Part shown: piece by piece, positions 59,004-64,000 of the stretch
Position numbering within the stretch: position 1 is the first letter of the stretch
How the letters are laid out: each line of letters opens with the position of its first letter
Assembly (NCBI GenBank): GCA_009469585.1
Contig: SSXW01000007.1
Span: 56,686 to 120,685, forward strand
DNA length: 64,000 nt
DNA from: Dechloromonas sp. Dech2017
GTDB taxonomy: Bacteria; Pseudomonadota; Gammaproteobacteria; Burkholderiales; Rhodocyclaceae
Direction of reading: 5' to 3'
Notes under the pieces: generated by a model
Databases searched by the model: none
Told to the model about the DNA's origin: nothing
What the model saw: only the letters and a program-made list of their open reading frames with translations
Position numbers and translations under genes: made by a program

Positions 59004-59621
59004 ATGGCCGGCATGACTACCTCCAGTTCCACCCAGGCCGCCTCCCAGGCGATTACCCAGGCCGCCACCCACCGCCTGCCCGGTGACTTGGCCATCTGGT
59101 TCTTCATCCTGGCCGAACTGCTCGCCTTCGCCGTCTTCTTCGCCGCCTACGCCTTCGCCCGGGCCAGCCACGTCGAGGAATTCAACCTATACCAGCAGAC
59201 CCTGGACCGCAACCTCGGCGCCCTCAACACCCTGCTGCTGATCACCGGCTCGTGGTTCGTCGTCCTCGCCGTACAGGCTGCCCACCGCGACAACCGACCA
59301 GCCATCGCCCGCCACCTGCTGCTCGGCTGGCTGTGCGGCGCCGGCTTCCTGGTCGTCAAGGTCTTCGAATACGCTGCCAAGTTCGGCGCCGGCATCTCGA
59401 TGTCGACCAACACTTTCTACATGTTCTACATCTCGCTGACCTTCTTCCACTTCATGCACGTCATCCTCGGCATGGTCATCCTGACCGTGCTCTGGGTGCA
59501 GGCCCGCAAGGGCGTGTACGGCAGCCACGACGCGCACGGACTGGAAAGCGGCGCCGCCTACTGGCACATGGTCGACCTGCTGTGGATCATCCTCTTCCCG
59601 CTCGTCTATGTGATGCGCTGA
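59004..59621 (+). CDS. norE: NorE, cytochrome c oxidase subunit III-like protein
   Basis: A 205-residue inner-membrane protein with five helices, the subunit-III-like accessory of NO reductase. Signatures: LPGDLAIWFFILAELLAFAVFFAAY, SWFVVLAVQAA, TNTFYMFYISLTFFHFMHVILGM and WHMVDLLWIILFPLVYVMR. The role in NorCB assembly or activity is not fully known. Two ATGs compete: 59004 and 59013 (MTTSSST). Neither has a ribosome site, and the promoter position suggests a leaderless mRNA starting at about 59012-59013. norF overlaps its stop. Confidence 0.93.
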   Translation: MAGMTTSSSTQAASQAITQAATHRLPGDLAIWFFILAELLAFAVFFAAYAFARASHVEEFNLYQQTLDRNLGALNTLLLITGSWFVVLAVQAAHRDNRPAIARHLLLGWLCGAGFLVVKVFEYAAKFGAGISMSTNTFYMFYISLTFFHFMHVILGMVILTVLWVQARKGVYGSHDAHGLESGAAYWHMVDLLWIILFPLVYVMR

Positions 59622-59890
59622 TGATCGATACCTTGAAAAACCCCGCCCACCGGGCCTGGCTGGTCCTCATCGTGGCCACCGGCATCACCTGGTACCTGGG
59701 TGAAGTCGGCGCCGCCGGCACCTGGTCCATCGTCGCCATGCTGCTCATCGCCTTCGTCAAGGGACGGTTGGTCATCCTCGATTTCATGGAATTGCGCGAG
59801 GCGCCCCTGCTCTGGCGAATGCTTCTCGAGGGTTGGCTTATACTCGTCTCCAGCCTGATTCTGCTTGCTTACTGGATTTCCCTCAAATGA
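59621..59890 (+). CDS. norF: NorF, small nitric oxide reductase accessory protein
   Basis: An 89-residue membrane protein with three short hydrophobic segments and RLVILDFMELREAP in the middle, the mark of NorF/prokaryotic COX subunit IV-like proteins. It helps NO reductase mature or work. The ATG overlaps the norE stop (TGATG), and the stop overlaps the norQ start (ATGA). Confidence 0.88.
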   Translation: MIDTLKNPAHRAWLVLIVATGITWYLGEVGAAGTWSIVAMLLIAFVKGRLVILDFMELREAPLLWRMLLEGWLILVSSLILLAYWISLK

Positions 59891-60669
59891 CCGAACTGCC
59901 TTTCTACGAACCTTCCGGCAACGAAATTTCGCTTTTCGAGCAGGCTTTCCACCAGCGCCTGCCCCTGCTCATCAAGGGTCCGACCGGCTGCGGCAAGACC
60001 CGCTTCATTTCGCACATGGCGGCCCGCCTCAAGCTGCCGCTGCACACCGTTGCCTGCCATGACGACCTGACCGCCGCCGATCTGGTCGGCCGCCACCTGA
60101 TTTCCGACCAGGGCACCTACTGGTGCGATGGCCCGCTGACCCGCGCCGTGCGCGAAGGCGGCATCTGCTACCTCGACGAGGTGGTCGAGGCGCGCAAGGA
60201 CACCACCGTCGTCCTCCACCCGCTGGCTGACGACCGCCGCATCCTGCCCATCGAGCGCACCGGCGAACTGCTCGAGGCACCGCCCAACTTCATGCTGGTC
60301 GTCTCCTACAACCCGGGCTACCAGAACCTGCTCAAGGGCTTGAAACCGTCGACCCGCCAGCGCTTCGTGTCGATGCGCTTCGACTTCCCCGGCGCCGAGC
60401 GCGAGCAGTCCATCCTGATCGGCGAAACCGGCTGCGACGCCGACCTCGCCAAGCGCCTGGTCGGCATCGCCAAGTCCTTCCGCGCCCTCAAGGATCGCGA
60501 CCTGGAAGAGGTCGTCAGCACCCGCCTGCTGGTCTATGCCGCCACCCTGATCAAGGCCGGCATGGATGTCAGCGCCGCCTGCCGCGCCTCGCTGGTCGAG
60601 ACCCTGACCGACGACGAGGAAACCATCGCGGCCCTGATGGAAATCGTCGATGCGACCTTCGGACGATGA
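59887..60669 (+). CDS. norQ: NorQ, MoxR-type AAA+ ATPase
   Basis: A 260-residue AAA+ ATPase that, with NorD, inserts the non-haem iron into NorB. The P-loop is GPTGCGKT (31-38), Walker B is ICYLDEV (93-99), and the second region has PPNFMLVVSYNPGYQNLLKGLKPS. It starts in the norF stop. The next small membrane gene overlaps its 3' end by 20 bases. Confidence 0.95.
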   Translation: MTELPFYEPSGNEISLFEQAFHQRLPLLIKGPTGCGKTRFISHMAARLKLPLHTVACHDDLTAADLVGRHLISDQGTYWCDGPLTRAVREGGICYLDEVVEARKDTTVVLHPLADDRRILPIERTGELLEAPPNFMLVVSYNPGYQNLLKGLKPSTRQRFVSMRFDFPGAEREQSILIGETGCDADLAKRLVGIAKSFRALKDRDLEEVVSTRLLVYAATLIKAGMDVSAACRASLVETLTDDEETIAALMEIVDATFGR

Positions 60670-61066
60670 CTTCGGCTACACCGAGGAAAAGCCCGGCCAG
60701 GCTCTGGCCGTGCTCGCCGAAGCGCTGTTCCTGATCAACCTGTTGTTGCTGCCGGGCCTTGCCTTTCTCGTCCTGGCCGGGCTGTGGTTGCATTTCCGGC
60801 AGAGCGCCCCGGCTCTCGCCCGCCAGCATCTCAAGCAGGCCACCCTGGTCAGCCTGTGGGGCGGCCTGCTCATCGTCTGCTTCGCCGCCGGCATCGTGCT
60901 CGCCGGCGGGCTCGACTGGGAATACACCTGGGTCGCGCTGATCCTCTACTTCACCTGCATCCACTCGACGCTGGTCCTCTTCGGCATGTACGCGCTGATC
61001 AAGGCGATGAGCGGCCAGGTCTGGCGTTTCCCGATCATCGGCCCGCGGCTCGATGGCGACGCATGA
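60650..61066 (+). CDS. Membrane protein of unknown function in the nor cluster
   Basis: A 138-residue protein with three hydrophobic helices (ALFLINLLLLPGLAFLVLAGLW, LVSLWGGLLIVCFAAGIVLAGG, WVALILYFTCIHSTLVLFGMYALIK). It starts inside norQ and ends in the ATG of the polyferredoxin gene (ATGA), so it is fully coupled to the nor genes. I do not recognise it as one of the named Nor proteins. It may help assemble NorB or work with the polyferredoxin next to it. Confidence 0.75.
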   Translation: MRPSDDDFGYTEEKPGQALAVLAEALFLINLLLLPGLAFLVLAGLWLHFRQSAPALARQHLKQATLVSLWGGLLIVCFAAGIVLAGGLDWEYTWVALILYFTCIHSTLVLFGMYALIKAMSGQVWRFPIIGPRLDGDA

Positions 61067-62034
61067 AGAAGCCCGCCCTGCAACTCTGGCGGGCCGCCGC
61101 CCAGATCGGCTTCTTCGCGCTGTTCGCGGTGACGCCCATCTTCGACCTGTTCCGCTACGACCTGACCCGCCGCCACGCCTATTTCCTGACCCAGCCCTGG
61201 CACATCGGCCTCGATGAGCTGATCGCCGGCACCGGCGATCCGCTGACTGCTGCGGTCAACCTGATTTTTTTCCTTTTTTTGCCCATTCTCGGCACGCTGG
61301 CGCTGATCATCCTGGTCGCCTGGAAATGGGGCCGGCTCTATTGCGGCTGGCTCTGCCCGCACTTTTCCGTGGTCGAAACCATGAACCGCCTGATGCTTTT
61401 CGCCACCGGCAAGCACTCGGTCTGGGAAAAAAGGCAGACGCCGCCCTGGGAGCCGGACGGCACGCCCTCGCCCCGCGACCGGCGCTACTGGCTGCTCGTT
61501 GTTCCCGCCGCCGTCGGCTTCGCCTTCGCTTGGGCGGTGGTCGGCCTGACCTACCTGATGCCGCCATTCCAAGTGTACGCCGGCCTGGCCAGCTTCGATC
61601 TGCTGCCCGGTGAGGTCATCTTCCTGGCGGCGGCGACCACCGTGCTCAGCCTCGAATTTCTTTTCGCCCGCCACCTGTTCTGCCGCTACGGCTGCGCCAT
61701 CGGCATCTTCCAGAGCTTTGCCTGGATGGTGAACAAGCAGGCCATGGTCGTCGGCTTCGATCGCCCGCGCCTGACCGATTGCGCCAACTGCCTGGACGGC
61801 CGGGGCAGCGCGTGCGACGCGGTCTGCCCGATGCGCCTAAAGCCGCGCAACGTCAAGCGCTGGATGTTCGCCTGCACGCAATGCGGCCAGTGCATTTCGG
61901 CCTGCGCCACGGTCAATCGCGCCAACCCGCAAGGCCAGCTGCTGCGCTGGGTCAGCGACGACGCGGCGCGGCACAACGAGGCCGGTTTTTCAGCCCGATC
62001 AAATACCGACGAAGACGCCGGTGCGAGAATGTGA
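61063..62034 (+). CDS. NapH/CcoG-type membrane polyferredoxin
   Basis: A 323-residue inner-membrane protein with about five helices and several Cys motifs: YCGWLCPH after helix 2, FCRYGCAIG after helix 5, and a C-terminal 2[4Fe-4S] domain with CANCLDGRGSACDAVCPM and CTQCGQCISACATV. This is the NapH/NosR/CcoG type, which moves electrons or aids metal-centre assembly. It lies between norQ and norD. A dispersed repeat encodes TAAVNLIFFLFLPILG (about residues 62-76), part of a helix. AGCGCACTG-type terminators are absent, so norD is co-transcribed. Confidence 0.85.
   Translation: MKKPALQLWRAAAQIGFFALFAVTPIFDLFRYDLTRRHAYFLTQPWHIGLDELIAGTGDPLTAAVNLIFFLFLPILGTLALIILVAWKWGRLYCGWLCPHFSVVETMNRLMLFATGKHSVWEKRQTPPWEPDGTPSPRDRRYWLLVVPAAVGFAFAWAVVGLTYLMPPFQVYAGLASFDLLPGEVIFLAAATTVLSLEFLFARHLFCRYGCAIGIFQSFAWMVNKQAMVVGFDRPRLTDCANCLDGRGSACDAVCPMRLKPRNVKRWMFACTQCGQCISACATVNRANPQGQLLRWVSDDAARHNEAGFSARSNTDEDAGARM
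61246..61290 (+). repeat. Dispersed GCGGTCGAC-type repeat, copy 15
   Basis: ACTGCTGCGGTCAACCTGAT, then TTTTTTCCTTTTTTTGCCC. The head matches well; the tail is a T-rich variant. It encodes part of a membrane helix of the polyferredoxin. Confidence 0.55.
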
Positions 62035-62037
62035 GCC

Positions 62038-63876
62038 ATGGAAGAATTCATCGGAAAAATCTGGCACAACTGGGTGACCAAGGCGGCCGGCGCCCACTAC
62101 CCGCAGGCTGCCGTCAAGCTGGCCGAGGTCGAGAAGACGGCCGGCATCCTCTTTCGCGCCTTCGGCGGCGATCCCGGCCTCAAGGTGGCGGCCGCCACCG
62201 CCGAAACACATGGGGCCCGCCGCCACTGGATGCAACGCCTGGCCGGCAGCAACGAGCGGGTGGCGCAGGCCCGGCGCGACGCCGAGACGCTGCGCCTGCC
62301 GCCGGAAATCGCCGCCTTTCCCGAAGCCTCGCTGAACCGCGACCTCTACCTGTGGCTATCGGCCCAGGCCGCCTGCGACGTCGCGCCCGAGCAGCCGTGG
62401 TTTCGCCGCAACCAGCTGGCCAGCCGCGAGGCGCTGGCCCGCTACCCCGGGCTGCGGCCGCGCTACCAGCGGCTGACCGAGGCCCACATCGCCGGCCGCC
62501 TGCCGCCCGAGCGGCTGCAGCCTGACGAAGCTGCCCAGGAACTGGCCATCCGCCAGGCCCTGCGCGAGCCCGCCACGGTCGACAGCCTGCCGCTGCTCAA
62601 TTCGCGCAAATCGCGCCCGCCGCAACCGGTCCTGCTCTGGTTGATCGGCGCCGAGGAAAGCGCCGCCACCCAATTCGCCGACCCCGGCCAGCAGCCGCCG
62701 GCGGAAGGCAGCAGCAGCGCCGAGACGACGAAGGAGGCGCACAAGGCCGAACAGGTCGAGACGCCCGACAACAAGGCGCCGATGCTCGCCATGTTCCGCG
62801 CCGAAAGCCTGCCAACCTGGGCCGAATATGTCAGGGTTAACCGCGCCTTCGACGAGGATGAGGACCCCAACGCCCGCGACGCCGCCCGCGACCTCAACCA
62901 TCTGTCGGTGATCCGCGACGGCCAGACCGCCAAGTCGCGCGTCAAGTTCGATCTCGACCTGCCCTCGGCGGCGGAGGACGACACCCCGATCGGCCCCGGC
63001 ATCAGCCTGCCCGAGTGGGATTACCGCAAGGCGCTGATGCAGCCGGCGCATTGCCTGCTGCAACCGATGATCGCCAGCGACGCCGGCCCGGCCCCATTGC
63101 CTCCCGCCCTCGCCGCCACCGCCAAGAAGCTGCGCGGACAGTTCGCCGCCCTCGCCCCGCAACGGCGCTGGCTGAAGGCACAGCCCGACGGCCCCGAGCT
63201 TGACGTCGATTCCTGCGTACGCAACCACGCCGACCGCGCCTCCGGCCATACCCCGGACGCCGGCGGCTTCCTCGCCCAGGCGCGTTGCGAACGCGACCTG
63301 GCCTGCCTGCTGCTGGCCGACCTGTCGATGTCCACCGATGCGCCGATTTCCGACTCGCACCGCATCATCGACGTCATCCAGGATTCGCTGCTCCTCTTCG
63401 CCGAGGCGCTGACCGCCACCGGCGACCGCTTCGGCATCTACGGCTTTTCGTCGCTGCGCCGCCAAAACATCCGCTTCCATCTGCTCAAGGATTTCGGCAA
63501 GCGCTACGATGCCGCCGCCCGCGGCCGCATCCTCGCCATCAAGCCCGGCTACTACACCCGGATGGGCGCCGCCATCCGCCAGGCGGCGGCCATCCTCGCC
63601 GAACAACCGGCCAGCCGGCGCCTGTTGCTGATCATCACCGACGGCAAGCCCAACGACCTCGACCTCTACGATTCGCGCTACGGCATCGAGGATACCCGGA
63701 TGGCGGTGCACGAAGCGCGCCGCCTCGGGCTTACGCCTTTCTGCGTCACCATCGACCGCGAGGCCGGTGCCTATCTGCCCTATCTTTTCGGGCCGGCCGG
63801 CTTCTGCGTCATCCGCAAACCCGACGAACTGCCGCGCCGGCTACCCCTGCTTTATGTGCAGCTGACCCGTCACTAG
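62038..63876 (+). CDS. norD: NorD, vWA-domain activator of nitric oxide reductase
   Basis: A 612-residue cytoplasmic protein that works with NorQ. The N-terminal 400 residues are helical and variable. The C-terminal vWA domain has the MIDAS motif LLADLSMSTD (near residue 430), a conserved Thr-Gly/Asp region and IITDGKPNDLDLYD (near 534). It starts four bases after the polyferredoxin stop. The stop TAG at 63874-63876 coincides with the insertion site of an IS element, but the full domain is present, so the gene looks intact. Confidence 0.94.
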   Translation: MEEFIGKIWHNWVTKAAGAHYPQAAVKLAEVEKTAGILFRAFGGDPGLKVAAATAETHGARRHWMQRLAGSNERVAQARRDAETLRLPPEIAAFPEASLNRDLYLWLSAQAACDVAPEQPWFRRNQLASREALARYPGLRPRYQRLTEAHIAGRLPPERLQPDEAAQELAIRQALREPATVDSLPLLNSRKSRPPQPVLLWLIGAEESAATQFADPGQQPPAEGSSSAETTKEAHKAEQVETPDNKAPMLAMFRAESLPTWAEYVRVNRAFDEDEDPNARDAARDLNHLSVIRDGQTAKSRVKFDLDLPSAAEDDTPIGPGISLPEWDYRKALMQPAHCLLQPMIASDAGPAPLPPALAATAKKLRGQFAALAPQRRWLKAQPDGPELDVDSCVRNHADRASGHTPDAGGFLAQARCERDLACLLLADLSMSTDAPISDSHRIIDVIQDSLLLFAEALTATGDRFGIYGFSSLRRQNIRFHLLKDFGKRYDAAARGRILAIKPGYYTRMGAAIRQAAAILAEQPASRRLLLIITDGKPNDLDLYDSRYGIEDTRMAVHEARRLGLTPFCVTIDREAGAYLPYLFGPAGFCVIRKPDELPRRLPLLYVQLTRH

Positions 63877-64000
63877 GGCCTGTTCACAGTAGCCGATTTG
63901 TGTTTACATCCTGGAATTTGGGTGCTGCACATGGATCGGCGAATGTTGAATGACGAACAGTGGTTGCGGATAGCGGATTTGCTGCCGGGAAAGCCGACTG
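63877..64000 (+). mobile_element. Left end of an IS5-family insertion sequence
   Basis: The element appears to start at GGGCCTGTTCACAGT, directly after CTAG, which fits the YTAR target of IS5 elements. A transposase start follows. The other end is outside the window. Confidence 0.7.
63931..64000 (+). CDS. IS5-family transposase, N-terminal fragment
   Basis: The frame starts at ATG 63931 and runs out of the window after 23 codons: MDRRMLNDEQWLRIADLLPG. The DEQWxRIxxLLPG stretch is the conserved start of IS5-family (DUF4096/DDE) transposases. Only the N-terminal DNA-binding part is visible. Confidence 0.8.
   Translation, partial: MDRRMLNDEQWLRIADLLPGKPT

Overview
The window is about two-thirds G+C. 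It looks like a chromosome segment from a denitrifying betaproteobacterium of the Rhodocyclaceae type (Dechloromonas/Azospira/Zoogloea-like). The evidence is the linked order purM ... hda-HAD-pcnB-folK-panB-panC-panD, a complete nitric oxide reductase cluster, a PEP-CTERM protein behind a sigma-54-like promoter, and an rstAB-type two-component pair. The lineage is inferred from gene content, not from a database search.

Layout. 1-5.6 kb: a 5'-truncated and apparently frameshifted CPA2 antiporter, a tandem Usp protein, dsbB, rstA-rstB, and two tiny overlapping genes ending in a strong terminator. 5.6-9.4 kb: an unrecognised PLD-like gene, a PQQ-type sugar dehydrogenase and small membrane or basic proteins. 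9.4-17.3 kb (minus strand): a tightly coupled run dedA-lipoprotein-purN-DUF3108, then rsmB-like and an MscS channel, with katG upstream. 17.5-30 kb: mutL, a PEP-CTERM protein, a lipoprotein hydrolase, LysR/PPOX/GST, a proline-rich lipoprotein with a TIR-membrane protein and a convergent RyR-domain protein, asmA-like and miaA. 29.8-37.6 kb: rlpA-like/purM, a LysR gene with a palindromic operator, a stand-alone CsoSCA-like carbonic anhydrase, tyrS, and nemR-nemA with matching operators. 37.6-40.8 kb: an arsenic operon, arsR-arsC-acr3-permease-thioredoxin, whose permease carries an internal deletion. 41-47.4 kb: an iron-uptake operon with a Fur-like site, two TonB receptors, a PepSY membrane protein and a flavin/2Fe-2S reductase. 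47.5-56.9 kb: core genes hda, HAD phosphatase, an MscS-cNMP channel, pcnB, folK, DUF486, panBCD and a NYN nuclease. 57-63.9 kb: norCB and norEFQ-orf-polyferredoxin-norD. The window ends inside an IS5-family element inserted at the norD stop codon.

The least expected signal is a dispersed repeat of about 30-45 bp, seen in some fifteen copies across the window. It has a GCTGCGGTCGACGG head and an A-rich block around GGCC. It sits both between genes and, in frame, inside genes, where it usually encodes Ala/Pro-Ala-Val-Asp/Asn. Other notable items are paired FNR/Dnr-like promoters of norC and norE with a possibly leaderless norE, the lipoprotein-TIR-RyR locus, and a perfect 24-bp palindrome between panB and panC.
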